Assembly (NCBI RefSeq): GCF_003236175.1
Contig: NZ_QKTW01000022.1
Span: 434,208 to 498,207 of the forward strand
DNA: 64,000 nucleotides
Source of the DNA: Taibaiella soli
GTDB lineage: Bacteria > Bacteroidota > Bacteroidia > Chitinophagales > Chitinophagaceae
Reading direction: 5' to 3'
Made by a program: the position numbers and the translations under genes. This document shows positions 35,601 to 44,742 of the stretch, piece by piece. The notes beneath the pieces are model-generated. The model ran no database searches. It saw only the letters and a list, made by a program, of their open reading frames with translations, and was not told where the DNA came from. How positions within the stretch are numbered: position 1 is the first letter of the stretch; every line of letters starts with the position of its first letter.

Positions 35601-37235
35601 GCCGCTGATTCCTGCTATTGTATTGATGATTCCCGTATTAAGCATTATCTGGCGTATCGTACTGCCGTCTGTTAAATATAGAATGCTTTTATCCGGACTC
35701 ATGGCAAGTCCGGAAAGACCACTCAGTTTGGCGTTGACCGCTGGTCCGCCATCCCCGCTATAGCCGGATACGCCAGTTCCGGCAAATGTGGTAACTGTTC
35801 CTGCCGTATCTATTTTGCGGATTTTATAGTCGCTCGCATCGGCAATGTAGACGTTGCCGTATGTATCGGTAGCTGTACCAACTATGTTGCTGAATTGCGC
35901 AGCTGTTGCCGGTCCGCCGTCTCCTGAACTTCCCTGTATGCCGTTGCCTGCAATAGTAGAGATGATGTTTGTTGCTGCATCAACTTTTCTTAGTCTGTAA
36001 GCATCGCTGATATATACATTTCCCGCGGCATCTACATTTACTGCCGATGGGCTGTATGTATTCAGTACAGAATTGTTTGCCGGATCTCCGTCGCCGCCGT
36101 ACGTGGTGCTGCCGTTGCCCATTACATTAGTGATGATGCCAGTAGTTGCATTTACCATACGGACTCTGTTGCTTCCGTTGTCCGATATATAAAGATTTCC
36201 GGCAGCATCTGCTGTTATACCTCGTGGGTCGTTTAGCTGTGCACTTAGCGCGGGACCTCCGTCGCCTGAACCGGGCGCTGTCATGAGTCCGTTGCCGGCA
36301 ACTGTAGTAATGATGCCTGTGCCCGCATCGATTTTTCGGATTTTTCGGGTGGCATAGTCGCAGACGTAAATATTATTGTTCGCATCCCGCGCTAACCCCG
36401 ATGGACTGGTCAATTGCGCAGCCGTGGCCAAACCGCTGTCGCCGGCAGATCCGGAGGTTCCGTTGCCTGCAAAGGTGTTAATAATGCCCGAGGCAAGATT
36501 AATGACGCGAATTCTGTGATTGTTCCATTCTCCGAAGTAAAGATTTCCTGCTGTATCTAAAAGCAGCATTTCAGGATTCTTGATCATTGCCGTATCTGCC
36601 TGGCCGCCATCGCCGCTAAAGCCGCCAGTGCCATATTCGTTACCGACCATGACTGTTAGTATATGGTTGCTTGCAGTGACTTTACATATTCTGTTGCCGC
36701 CATATTCCGAGATATACAAATTGCCTAAAGCATCTACCGCAACGCCCCTCGGACTTGTAAGGTCAACATTAGTCGCAGTGCCTCCTCCCTGAGAGTTCCC
36801 ATTGCCCGGCCCCCATCCGGCATACCTTGTAATGATTCCGGTTACGGCATCTACTCTTCGTATCAGGTCGTTACCATTATCGGCTATAAATACGTTTCCT
36901 GATGCGTCTACCGCGAGGCCCCAGGGGTGATTTAACTGGGCAGCGGTGGCTGGTCCGTTGTCGCCGGCCGCTCCCGGTATTCCGGTACCTGCAATTACGG
37001 TAGCAACGCCGGTTGCCGTTAGTTTGCGCACAACATTATCGGTGTAGTCGCTTACATAAATATTGCCTGCTGCATCTCTGGCAATGCCGATGGGCCCTCC
37101 CATGCCGATATTAGTGCCCGTGCCTGTAGCGGCTGCAATACCGCCTGCAAATGTGGTGATGGTTTGACCTTGTACCGTCCCCGGGGTACATAGAGTCCCG
37201 AATGCCGCAAGCGACATCAGTAGTAGTTTTTTCAT
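32682..37235 (-). CDS. Secreted NHL-repeat / Ig-like protein with T9SS sorting domain (8 Ig units)
   Basis: The 1517-residue paralogue of the neighbour. It has a signal peptide to about 23 (ending VQGQ) and again twelve NHL-type repeats (about 25-700, 'AAGNIYVSDYTDNVVRKL', 'HPWGLAVDASGNVFIADNGN'). It carries eight Ig-like repeats instead of four, each with the 'SQNNIC ... YQWxVNG ... VKCxLTSN' pattern and a likely disulfide; the eighth lacks the first cysteine. It ends in the same sorting domain ('LSLYPNPNSGNFTIKGLL', 'VIRFTVVGN'). The difference in length between the two proteins is almost wholly the number of Ig units, so the stalk has been lengthened or shortened by unit duplication or loss. 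It is transcribed separately: a terminator and about 260 bp separate it from the next gene. Confidence 0.93.
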   Translation of the reverse strand: MKKLLLMSLAAFGTLCTPGTVQGQTITTFAGGIAAATGTGTNIGMGGPIGIARDAAGNIYVSDYTDNVVRKLTATGVATVIAGTGIPGAAGDNGPATAAQLNHPWGLAVDASGNVFIADNGNDLIRRVDAVTGIITRYAGWGPGNGNSQGGGTATNVDLTSPRGVAVDALGNLYISEYGGNRICKVTASNHILTVMVGNEYGTGGFSGDGGQADTAMIKNPEMLLLDTAGNLYFGEWNNHRIRVINLASGIINTFAGNGTSGSAGDSGLATAAQLTSPSGLARDANNNIYVCDYATRKIRKIDAGTGIITTVAGNGLMTAPGSGDGGPALSAQLNDPRGITADAAGNLYISDNGSNRVRMVNATTGIITNVMGNGSTTYGGDGDPANNSVLNTYSPSAVNVDAAGNVYISDAYRLRKVDAATNIISTIAGNGIQGSSGDGGPATAAQFSNIVGTATDTYGNVYIADASDYKIRKIDTAGTVTTFAGTGVSGYSGDGGPAVNAKLSGLSGLAMSPDKSILYLTDGSTIRQIMLNTGIINTIAGISGSSGTTGDGGLATAATLYTPKNLATDTAGNIYIVDMYDNRIRKITITTGIITTFAGGSQGFQGDGGPSTAAKFHYPTDIAFDINGNMYIVDEDNYRIRRIDAVTGNISTISGTGNNAYPVDGGPAISASYWSPNCIAVDAAGHLYVGDFGVRRVRTFTVPLAPSVRISASINNLCAGTTVNYTATPVVGGTNPSYQWIVNGTNVPGATSATYSYVPANGDSVRCKLISSASNATPATVISNTIGMTTVSSATPAINITASQNNICSGSAVTLTAVPTAGGTTPAYQWKINGNVIPGATDATYNYQPANNDTVKCFLTSNATCVTVSTAVSNDVTMAVNPIVTPTVIIAPSQNSVCIGAPVTYTATATNGGTTPSYKWSVNGTIVAGATDSTYAYTPANNDTIQCIVISNASCLSTDTAKSSKSAMTVNQTVFATVNITASTNNSCTGTQITFTPTATNGGTTPVYQWFVNGTLISGATDTTYSYTPVNHDTVKCTLISNANCADTVPVMSNEVLMTVNPITIPHIGIAIPATAICAGTTATYHAVPSDQGSNPTYQWYVNGNAVPGATDTVYSYTPLNHDSVKCVMTCMETCYSPTPVSSNQYIMTVNPLITPVVNVTPSQNNICTGAQVTYTAVQTNGGAIPAYQWTVNGNAVSGATNATYNYVPANNDTVRCILYSDNISCPNPAIVTSNDAIMTVNPMVTPDVSIMPSLNNICAGTSVTFTATAANAGTIPIYQWLINGTIVSSTNIATYSYMPADNDTVACILTSNANCTTTTTVTSNDTAMIVNPKVSPSVTISSSVSTDQITFSTTLTNGGANPHYQWRKNGTNITGATAATYFALIGTDVLNNDKISIWVENTDICGDTAVSGEMIITVVTGINEIGNSRYPLSLYPNPNSGNFTIKGLLPDKSMHEVKLEVYNTIGQIMHRETFSVTNGILEHSTALSKQLPPGNYFLKLNDGNSAVIRFTVVGN

Positions 37236-37744
37236 TTTGATAAAGGATCTAATTTTTTAAAAGGGCGCCTCTCTCCAAACACCCAGTGCTCTAAATCCAT
37301 GTCAAGTATACTAATTCTCTTGAGATCTGAACGTATCGACGGAAAAATTCAAACCAATTTGATAGATACACGATCGTGCGGTAGCGTGTGTTATTTAAAC
37401 AATCGGGTTGCGCAGCGAATGAGTCTTCTCCGGGAGGTTTGCAGGATTAACGCCGCTGATTTCACGAAGCCGTTTTCTTATGTAGCCACTGTTTGATTTT
37501 TGATTAACGGTTAAATGCTGGTTCGATAAACGGTTAAACATCCAGTAATAAATTATGAAGGATATTTTAATATCATAAAAATATTTATAACTTCATATTG
37601 CACTGCAATCATAATTAAAGTGTTACTGAGTTATGGCATCAATGAATGAGTAACCCCGCCAGGTCGATACTTAGTTTCGTGTTTTTTTAAGATGCACTGT
37701 TATTATTCCGGTTGATCTTTTTTGCTCATTTAAGAACTGATTTC
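37236..37744. other. Intergenic region upstream of the RND operon
   Basis: These 509 bases lie between the divergent NHL-repeat gene and the efflux operon and must contain both promoters. The part at 37555-37615 is strongly AT-rich. A 65-codon open frame at 37299-37496 has no coding character. No regulator gene, hairpin or repeat was recognised. Confidence 0.5.
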
Positions 37745-38854
37745 ATGAAGTATTATCTGATACCGATTCTTAGTTCATCAATTGTTCTCTTCACGGCCTG
37801 CAGCGAAAAGAAAGGTCCGGCTCAGATAGTTCCCGAGGTGAACGTTGTCGTAGCCGCTCAGCGAACTGTTCCCGTTTACGCAGAATACGTCGGACAAACA
37901 TATGGTCAGTCCGACATCGAAATACGTTCCAGAGTAGATGGCTGGGTGGAGAGTCTCCATTTCAAGGAAGGGTCTCCTGTAACCAAAGGGCAGTTATTAT
38001 ATGTGATCCAGGACGATGAGCTGAGGGACAAAGAGCAGGCTGCGCAGGCACAATTGGCGCAGGCAAATGTTTTGATGGTAAAGGCAAAGTCCGATCTGGA
38101 CCGCGTAAAACCGCTGACTGCCATGAATGCGTTAAGCCAGCGCGATCTGGATGCGGCACAAGCCACTTATGATGCGCAGGTAGAGGCAGTAAGAGCTGCG
38201 AAAGCTGCACTGAGCAATTCGCGTACACAGTTAAGCTATACAAGAATCATGGCGCCGATCAGTGGTAACATCGGTGCTTCTACCGTACAGCCCGGCGACT
38301 ATGTGAAAAGCATCGGACTGCAAGTGCTCAATACAATTTCTTCCGTTGGTGAAATGCGCGTGCGTTTTGCAATTACGGAGAATGACTATTTAAAATTCAG
38401 CAAAACGAAAACCAAGGAGGAATTGCAAAATCTTGAAGTTGAATTTGTACTCAACGATGGCTCGGTATTTCCGGAAACGGGAAGACTTGATTTCGCTAAT
38501 CGTGAAATTGATCCGGCCACGGGTTCCTTACTGGTACAGGCTTTGGTCGATAATAAATCACATCTGCTTCGTCCCGGTCAATATGTGAAAGTCCGCTTTA
38601 AATCTTCTGAAATGCAGGATGCGGTGCTGGTGCCGCAACAAGCCATCAACCAGATGCAAAACGTGTACATGGCTTATGTAGTGAACGACAGCAACAAAGT
38701 AAATCCGCGACCCGTTACAACAGGCCCGAGAGTGGGCAGTGACTGGGTCATTACTGGAGGCCTGAAAGCGGGTGAAAGAGTGGCGCTGGTTGGTAATGCC
38801 GTAGTGAAACCCGGTATGGTGATTAAGCCTGTGACAGCGCAGCCTTCAAAATAG
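37745..38854 (+). CDS. RND efflux periplasmic adaptor lipoprotein
   Basis: The 369-residue membrane-fusion protein has a lipobox (LFTACSE). The first half of the biotinyl-lipoyl hairpin domain is 'EIRSRVDGWVESLHFKEGSPVTKGQLLYVIQ', followed by an alanine/glutamine-rich helical hairpin (about 95-165). The second half is 'SYTRIMAPISGNIGASTVQPGDYVK', then beta-barrel and membrane-proximal domains ('RLDFANREIDPATGSLLVQALVDN'). It bridges the inner-membrane pump and the outer-membrane channel. An upstream in-frame ATG at 37712 is rejected because the one at 37745 starts exactly at the signal sequence. It is first in a three-gene operon, 53 bp before the pump gene. Confidence 0.94.
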   Translation: MKYYLIPILSSSIVLFTACSEKKGPAQIVPEVNVVVAAQRTVPVYAEYVGQTYGQSDIEIRSRVDGWVESLHFKEGSPVTKGQLLYVIQDDELRDKEQAAQAQLAQANVLMVKAKSDLDRVKPLTAMNALSQRDLDAAQATYDAQVEAVRAAKAALSNSRTQLSYTRIMAPISGNIGASTVQPGDYVKSIGLQVLNTISSVGEMRVRFAITENDYLKFSKTKTKEELQNLEVEFVLNDGSVFPETGRLDFANREIDPATGSLLVQALVDNKSHLLRPGQYVKVRFKSSEMQDAVLVPQQAINQMQNVYMAYVVNDSNKVNPRPVTTGPRVGSDWVITGGLKAGERVALVGNAVVKPGMVIKPVTAQPSK

Positions 38855-38907
38855 TGGCGTTTCGGCGAAATGATGATAAGGTACATTAACCTCATTCAAA
38901 CACATCT

Positions 38908-41900
38908 ATGAGCGAATTTTTTATAAGGCGGCCCATTTTTGCGATGGTATTATCTATTCTGATGATAATACTGGGCTGGATTGCTCTCAAGGGTATTCCA
39001 ATCTCGCAATATCCGGAGATCACGCCACCGATGATTCAGATCAATGCCTCTTATACCGGCGCCAACGCCGTAAATATGGAGCAGACTGTTGCTACGCCTA
39101 TCGAACAACAGGTGAATGGCGTGGAGAAAATGATTTATATGCGGTCGGTAAATGCAAACGATGGCACCACACGTCTGGAAGTTTCGTTTGACGTCGGCAC
39201 CAATCTCGACAACGCCAACATGCTCACGCAAAACCGCGTGGCGCAGGCGTCTCCGTTTCTGCCTCCGGAAGTAACCTCTTTGGGTGTGACAACGAAAAAA
39301 TCGCTGACATTCCCATTGATGCTCGTGTCTATTTCTTCACCAAACAATACCTACGATTCCAAATTCATCAACAACTATGCGTTCATCAATATTGTAGACG
39401 AATTGAAACGGCTCAATGGTGTCGGTGATGTGTTCGTTTTTGGTGGGTCGGAATACGCGATGCGCGTTTGGGTGAAACCAGATCTGCTTTCGAAATTTGA
39501 TCTCACCGTGCAAGATGTCATCAACGCATTGAAAGCGCAAAACGTGATCAAGCCAGGTGGTAGTTTTGGTGGCGAACCTGCGATAAAAGGAACGCAAAAT
39601 ACGTATACAGCCATTCTGCAATCGCGTCTCGTAACGGAACAGCAATTCGGTAATATTATTTTGAAATCCAGTGCTGGCGGTGCTTTGGTGCACATAAGTG
39701 ATGTGGCCCGCATTGAGCTGGGAACAGAAAACTATACGATGAGCAGCCGCATTAATGGTTCTGCAGCGTCTACGATTGCTGTTTACCAGATTCCTGGTTC
39801 TAATGCCCTCGGTGTTGCAGAATCTGTTCGTAAAAAAATGGCGGAACTACAACAACGTTTTCCTCCGGATATTAAAATGGATTTCGCGCTTGATACTACC
39901 TCTGCGGTAACAGCCGGTATCGATGAGATCATGCACACCTTGTTTGAAGCGGTGGTACTTGTAATTCTCGTGGTATTTATTTTCCTGCAGGACTGGCGCG
40001 CCACTTTAATTCCATTGCTCACGGTGCCGGTGTCATTGATCGGTACCTTCATGGTCTTTCCGTTGTTAGGATTTTCGGTGAATGTGCTTTCTTTACTTGG
40101 TCTCGTACTGGCCATCGGACTTGTGGTGGATGACGCTATTGTAGTGGTGGAAGCGGTGATGCACCATATCGAACATGGTCTTTCGCCGAAAGATGCTACA
40201 TCCAAAGCAATGAAGGAAGTGGGCGGACCCGTTGTCGCGATTGCCGTGATTCTTTCCGCGGTATTTGTTCCCGTCGCGTTTACCGGAGGCATTACCGGTC
40301 GTTTGTATCAGCAGTTTGCCATTACAATTGCCATCTCCGTTTGTTTCTCGGCGTTCAATGCCTTGACGCTGAGTCCGGCACTGGCTGCACTGCTGCTCAA
40401 GCCTAAGAAAGAATCAAAAGGCTTGCTTGCAAGATTCTTCGCATGGTTCAACCGCGGGTTTGACAAATTCACCAACAAATATGTAAAGGTTGCGGGTTTC
40501 TTCACACGCAAGCTGCTGATCTCAGTGATCATTCTGGGTGGCATATTAGTTGTAACAGGTTTGCTCGGTAAAAAAATCCCTAGTGGTTTCGTTCCGGAAG
40601 AAGATCAGGGCTATTTTATCATGAGTACACTATTGCCGGATGCGGCTTCGCTGGAGCGTACCGACGAGGTAACCAGGAAAATTGAAGGGATTCTGAAAAA
40701 TATTCCTGAAATAGAACTGTACACTACGGTAAATGGTAATAACCTTTTGAATAATACGGTGGCGCCAAATGCGGCAACATTCTTTGTAACGTTAAAACCA
40801 TGGGAACATCGCCATAAAACAGCTTTGGATATTGTGGCAGAAATCAACGCGATTACAATGAAAACGATTTCACAGGCAACCGTTATCGCTGTAGGACCAC
40901 CGCCGATATTAGGTTTGGGTAACGGCGCAGGTTTTACTATGATGTTACAGGATCGTGCAGGTAATACGCCTGAGTATCTTGCGATACAGGCGCAAAAATT
41001 TATAGCTGCTGCGAGCAAACGTCCTGAAATAGGAAAGATTTACACATTGTATCGTGCCAACGTACCACAGAAAACAATCAACATCGACAAAGATAAAGTA
41101 GACAAACTCGGACTGAATCTCGATCAGGTAAACAGTACCGTATCCACGTTTTTGGGTGGTTCGTTTGTCAACAACTTTAATCAGTTTGGCCGCCAGTATA
41201 AGACTTATGTGATGGCTGATGCTGATTATCGTATGCGACCGGAAGATCTGCAGCAATTTTATGCCCGCAATATTTCGGGACAGATGGTATCAGTAGGAAC
41301 AGTCGCGCAGGTCGGGGATACAACCGGGCCGCAGTACACGAACCACTTTAATATCTATCGTGCAGCGGAAATAAACGGTGTGCCCGCAACCGGTTATAGC
41401 TCTTCTCAGGCATTACAGGCATTGAAAGAAGTGGCTGCGGAAACCTTGCCGGCTGATATGAGTTACCAATGGAGTAATATGTCTTACCAGGAAGAAGCGG
41501 CGGCAGGAACGGGTGGAAAGGCATTCATGATGGCGCTCTTGTTCGTATTCCTCATTCTTGCTGCACAATATGAAAGCTGGAAATTACCATTCAGTGTATT
41601 GCTTGGTGTACCCTGGGCGGTGATGGGTGCGTTTATCGGACTAGTAATCGGTGGCATCTTCTCGCTCAGTTATGTAAACAATGTATTTGCGCAGATCGGT
41701 CTGGTAATGCTGATTGGCCTGAATGCAAAAAATGCGATCCTCATCGTTGAGTTTGCAAAAATGAAAATGGAAGCAGGCGAAGATACGGTTCCCGCAGCAC
41801 TGGACGGTGCGAAGTTGCGTTTCCGTCCCATCCTGATGACCTCTTTTGCATTTATCCTTGGCGTGGTTCCGCTACTCACCGCAAGCGGCGCAGGTGCGGA

Positions 41901-42066
41901 GGGACGAAAGGTAATGGGCATGGCGGTATTCTCCGGTATGCTTACGGCAACGATCGTCGGCGTAATTCTGATTCCTGCATTCTTCGTTTTAATTGAAGGA
42001 AAAAAGAAAAAGGGAGTCGTTAAAGACAATACAGAATCCGATTCTTCATCCACACAACATCATTGA
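38908..42066 (+). CDS. RND multidrug efflux pump, AcrB/MexB type (HAE1)
   Basis: The 1052-residue inner-membrane transporter has the family's opening 'FFIRRPIFAMVLSILMIILGWIALKGIPISQYPEITPPMIQINASYTGA'. It has two sets of membrane segments around two large periplasmic loops. The proton-relay aspartates lie in 'GLVLAIGLVVDDAIVVVEAV', and the signature 'PVVAIAVILSAVFVPVAF' follows. A typical C-terminal half contains 'GLNAKNAILIVEFAKM'. The length is normal for HAE1 pumps, which expel hydrophobic drugs and dyes using the proton gradient. Second gene of the operon; the outer-membrane factor starts 3 bp later. Confidence 0.96.
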   Translation: MSEFFIRRPIFAMVLSILMIILGWIALKGIPISQYPEITPPMIQINASYTGANAVNMEQTVATPIEQQVNGVEKMIYMRSVNANDGTTRLEVSFDVGTNLDNANMLTQNRVAQASPFLPPEVTSLGVTTKKSLTFPLMLVSISSPNNTYDSKFINNYAFINIVDELKRLNGVGDVFVFGGSEYAMRVWVKPDLLSKFDLTVQDVINALKAQNVIKPGGSFGGEPAIKGTQNTYTAILQSRLVTEQQFGNIILKSSAGGALVHISDVARIELGTENYTMSSRINGSAASTIAVYQIPGSNALGVAESVRKKMAELQQRFPPDIKMDFALDTTSAVTAGIDEIMHTLFEAVVLVILVVFIFLQDWRATLIPLLTVPVSLIGTFMVFPLLGFSVNVLSLLGLVLAIGLVVDDAIVVVEAVMHHIEHGLSPKDATSKAMKEVGGPVVAIAVILSAVFVPVAFTGGITGRLYQQFAITIAISVCFSAFNALTLSPALAALLLKPKKESKGLLARFFAWFNRGFDKFTNKYVKVAGFFTRKLLISVIILGGILVVTGLLGKKIPSGFVPEEDQGYFIMSTLLPDAASLERTDEVTRKIEGILKNIPEIELYTTVNGNNLLNNTVAPNAATFFVTLKPWEHRHKTALDIVAEINAITMKTISQATVIAVGPPPILGLGNGAGFTMMLQDRAGNTPEYLAIQAQKFIAAASKRPEIGKIYTLYRANVPQKTINIDKDKVDKLGLNLDQVNSTVSTFLGGSFVNNFNQFGRQYKTYVMADADYRMRPEDLQQFYARNISGQMVSVGTVAQVGDTTGPQYTNHFNIYRAAEINGVPATGYSSSQALQALKEVAAETLPADMSYQWSNMSYQEEAAAGTGGKAFMMALLFVFLILAAQYESWKLPFSVLLGVPWAVMGAFIGLVIGGIFSLSYVNNVFAQIGLVMLIGLNAKNAILIVEFAKMKMEAGEDTVPAALDGAKLRFRPILMTSFAFILGVVPLLTASGAGAEGRKVMGMAVFSGMLTATIVGVILIPAFFVLIEGKKKKGVVKDNTESDSSSTQHH

Positions 42067-42069
42067 CAG

Positions 42070-43458
42070 ATGAAGGCAAAATATTCATATCAACTCTTGT
42101 TTATCGGCGCGCTTGCTGCCGGTTCTGGCTGTATGGTCGGAAAGAAATATTCTAAACCGGAAGCGCCTGTTGCCATAACGTACCGCGAACCGGCAAGTAC
42201 GGATACAGCTGCACTGATAAAGTGGTTTGAACTGTATCAGGATACGGTTTTGCAGAACATCATACACGCTACTATCGATAGCAACCGCGATTTGCTGACG
42301 GCAGCGGCAAGGATTGAGGAAGCGCGTATGCAATCGGCAATCATCAAAGCCAATCTGTATCCGCAACTCAATTATACGGCCAGTGCAGGCGGCGGACATG
42401 CAGGAACGGACGCCCAGAAAGTGGCTGCAGGTATTCAGGGCAGTTCGTTTAACGTATTTGCGGTGCTGGATTGGGAACTGGATATATGGGGCAGATTGCG
42501 GCACAATAGCAGAGCGGCGGTAGCGCAGTTTCTTTCTGAAGTGCATAACCGGAATGCTTTGCAGGTAAGTCTTATTGCGGAAGTAGCGTCTCAGTATTTT
42601 TTATTGCGTGATCTGGACAATCGTCTGGAAATTGCGCATCAGACACTCGTTGGGCGGAAGGAAAATACAAGAATCATTTCCGATCGCTTCAGCAAAGGTT
42701 ATGTTGCGGAAATTGATAAACTACAGGCCTTACAGCAGGAATATGTGGTAGCGGCTACGATTCCGGCGTTACAACGTCAGATTGTTACCATTGAAAATAC
42801 AATCCGCTTGTTGATGGGAATGGGCCCTGGAACGGTGCCACGCGGTTACAGCAATTTCAATCAGGTGGTATCTCCCGATATTCCCGTGGGACTTCCTTCT
42901 ACTTTGCTGGAAAGAAGGCCGGATATCATGGCGGCGGAAAAATCCGTACAGGCGGCGTTTGAAAGAGTGGGAGCGGCGCAGGCTAATCGTTTGCCGTCAC
43001 TGAGTATGACGGGCATTCTTGGTTTTGCTAGTCCGCAGTTAAGTACATTTATCAGCAGCAGCGGGTTTGTGGCAAATGGTTTTGGTGATATAGCAGGTCC
43101 GTTATTTAATTTCGGACAAAGAAAAAATGCCGTGCTTGCACAGCGTCAACAATTGAATCAAGTTTACTATCAGTACCAGAAAACGGTGTTGGGTGCGTTT
43201 GGTGATGTTGACAACGCCCTGACTTTTTACCGGACGTTTAACGAAGAATTTGATCTGCGGAAGGCACAGGTTGAGGCTGCGCAAAAAGCGCTGATCCTTT
43301 CGAATGCTCGATATAATAACGGCTATACTTCATATGTGGAGGTAATCCTGATGCAGGACAATCTCTTCGATGCACAGTTTGCCGAATCGCAGGCGCTCAG
43401 CGGCAAACTTACGGCTGTGGTACAATTGTATAAAGCTTTAGGTGGCGGCTGGCAATAG
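42070..43458 (+). CDS. Outer-membrane efflux channel lipoprotein (TolC/NodT-like)
   Basis: The 462-residue protein has a lipobox ending at Cys21 (AAGSGC) followed by 'KKYSKPEAP', the usual opening of NodT-family outer-membrane factors. Two OEP repeats follow, with long amphipathic helices ('NRDLLTAAARIEEARMQSAIIKANLYPQLNYTASAG' and 'LLERRPDIMAAEKSVQAAFERVGAAQANRLPSLSMTG'). It trimerises to form the exit duct of the pump. Its position 3 bp after the pump completes a tripartite system. No regulator gene adjoins the operon. Substrates cannot be predicted. Confidence 0.94.
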   Translation: MKAKYSYQLLFIGALAAGSGCMVGKKYSKPEAPVAITYREPASTDTAALIKWFELYQDTVLQNIIHATIDSNRDLLTAAARIEEARMQSAIIKANLYPQLNYTASAGGGHAGTDAQKVAAGIQGSSFNVFAVLDWELDIWGRLRHNSRAAVAQFLSEVHNRNALQVSLIAEVASQYFLLRDLDNRLEIAHQTLVGRKENTRIISDRFSKGYVAEIDKLQALQQEYVVAATIPALQRQIVTIENTIRLLMGMGPGTVPRGYSNFNQVVSPDIPVGLPSTLLERRPDIMAAEKSVQAAFERVGAAQANRLPSLSMTGILGFASPQLSTFISSSGFVANGFGDIAGPLFNFGQRKNAVLAQRQQLNQVYYQYQKTVLGAFGDVDNALTFYRTFNEEFDLRKAQVEAAQKALILSNARYNNGYTSYVEVILMQDNLFDAQFAESQALSGKLTAVVQLYKALGGGWQ

Positions 43459-43481
43459 GTTTTTAGATAGGAGGTATGGGT

Positions 43482-43612
43482 TATAAGTTGTACGTTATAA
43501 GTTATAGGTAGTAAATTTACTCAACTTATAATGTACGGCTTATAACTTAAAACCTGCAACTTATAACCTACAACTTATAGCTTAAAACGTACAACTTATA
43601 ACGTATTCCTGA
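43482..43612. repeat. Intergenic word repeats of the GTACAACTTATAA family
   Basis: This gap between the convergent efflux operon and bestrophin gene is made almost wholly of variants of TTATAAGTTGTACG and its reverse complement. The left part carries one orientation and the right part the other, so the transcript could fold into a long imperfect hairpin. Related words occur at 44637-44668, 52447-52521 and 52561-52602. Confidence 0.7.
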
Positions 43613-43621
43613 CTTTTAATA

Positions 43622-44629
43622 CTACATCACAATATTATTCTTCACAGGGATAACTGACGGCAAATCTGTTTCCCCCAACATTTCCCTGATATCAATTTCT
43701 ACATTGCGGCTCATTTGTGAAATCGGTACATCGTTGGCATTTCCTTCAAAGGGATTTTCCGTGCTTTCACCTACCTGATCCAGCGATGTATATACCCAGG
43801 AAATCAATGTGCTGAACGGAATCACGAGCCAGACCATGTATCCTTTCAGGAAACCGGTAACAACATCATTAAGTTCGTTGAATTCTTTTAGCATCGCAAA
43901 TGGCAACAAGATGCAGAAAAGGTTTACGAAAAATGTATTAATCGTTGCATATTGTCGTGGATAAGGGAAGTTTTTGATCCGCTCGCTTTTGCCCTGTAGA
44001 CTTGTTAGTTCCCGCAGCACGCTATGAATTTCCAGAAAGCGGAAATGCTCCAGCAATCCATCTTTCGTCATTTCCGCGAGCGACTGGCTTTGAATGCTCA
44101 GCAATTGTGTTGCCGGATTTTTCCTCGAAAGAATTTCTTTGATTTCATCCGGCGTCATATATTTTGCCAGTTCTGTTTCAATCGGTATTTCTTCCTCAGG
44201 AACTGTGTAATATTTTCTGTATTCTTTGTTGTAAGCTTTGCCTACCGCTTCCCATTCTCTGTCGGCCCTGAGTTGATAACGCACTGCAGTGAGCCACGCG
44301 AAATGACGGTAGATGATTTCCCTTGTGCGTGCCGGATCGGAAATGAAGTCTCTGCACATCATTGCAAAACCTCTGCTGGTGCTCATTGCAGCACCCCATA
44401 TCTGTCGGGCCTCCCAGGTGCGATTGTAGGTCTGCTGATTTTTAAAACCCACTACAAAAGCGGTTGCTGTACCAAGTAGTCCCACAACGGTCCATGGAAC
44501 AGACAGCCATTTTATGTCGAACACCTGGTATAATACCGTTGGGATGGTTGCGATTAGCAACAGCCGGAAGATCGTCCTCCGGGTCCAGACGAGAAATTCA
44601 GCGAGGTTGTATGATTTTCCGATGTACAT
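43622..44629 (-). CDS. Bestrophin-family membrane protein
   Basis: The 335-residue protein begins 'LAEFLVWTRRTIFRLLLIATIPTVLYQVF', followed by 'VVGLLGTATAFVVGFKNQQTYNRTWEARQIWGAAMSTSRGFA', the conserved core of bacterial bestrophin homologues. Four membrane segments lie near 15-40, 45-65, 235-255 and 265-290. Bacterial members form pentameric ion channels in the inner membrane, cation-selective in the case studied (Klebsiella). The C-terminal ~50 residues are soluble. Single gene, with word repeats on both sides. Confidence 0.9.
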   Translation of the reverse strand: MYIGKSYNLAEFLVWTRRTIFRLLLIATIPTVLYQVFDIKWLSVPWTVVGLLGTATAFVVGFKNQQTYNRTWEARQIWGAAMSTSRGFAMMCRDFISDPARTREIIYRHFAWLTAVRYQLRADREWEAVGKAYNKEYRKYYTVPEEEIPIETELAKYMTPDEIKEILSRKNPATQLLSIQSQSLAEMTKDGLLEHFRFLEIHSVLRELTSLQGKSERIKNFPYPRQYATINTFFVNLFCILLPFAMLKEFNELNDVVTGFLKGYMVWLVIPFSTLISWVYTSLDQVGESTENPFEGNANDVPISQMSRNVEIDIREMLGETDLPSVIPVKNNIVM

Positions 44630-44636
44630 TTTTGCG

Positions 44637-44668
44637 AAGTTGTAAGTTTTACGTTGTAAGTTTTTAGA
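44637..44668. repeat. Short GTTGTAAGTTTTACG word repeat
   Basis: GTTGTAAGTTTTACG is followed at once by GTTGTAAGTTTTTAG just upstream of the bestrophin gene. It is the same word family as in the gaps at 43.5 and 52.5 kb. Confidence 0.55.
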
Positions 44669-44679
44669 TGGGAAGTAAA

Positions 44680-44719
44680 AATGGCGTCATCGGAAATCCA
44701 TGTAACAGATGACGCCATT
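44680..44719 (-). terminator. Terminator of the secreted alpha/beta hydrolase gene
   Basis: AATGGCGTCATC (44680-44691) and GATGACGCCATT (44708-44719) form a perfect 12-bp stem with a 16-nt loop. On the minus strand it is followed by TTT, 23 bp past the stop codon at 44743. Confidence 0.7.
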
Positions 44720-44742
44720 AGCTATTGACGATTTGAAAAAGG

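Noticed and set aside
37299..37496. 65-codon frame upstream of the efflux operon as a small regulator
   Set aside because: No helix-turn-helix or other pattern; base composition like the surrounding non-coding DNA.
39783..40292. 169-codon frame antisense to the RND pump
   Set aside because: It lies wholly within a well-conserved transporter region on the other strand and has a threonine/serine-biased composition typical of shadows.
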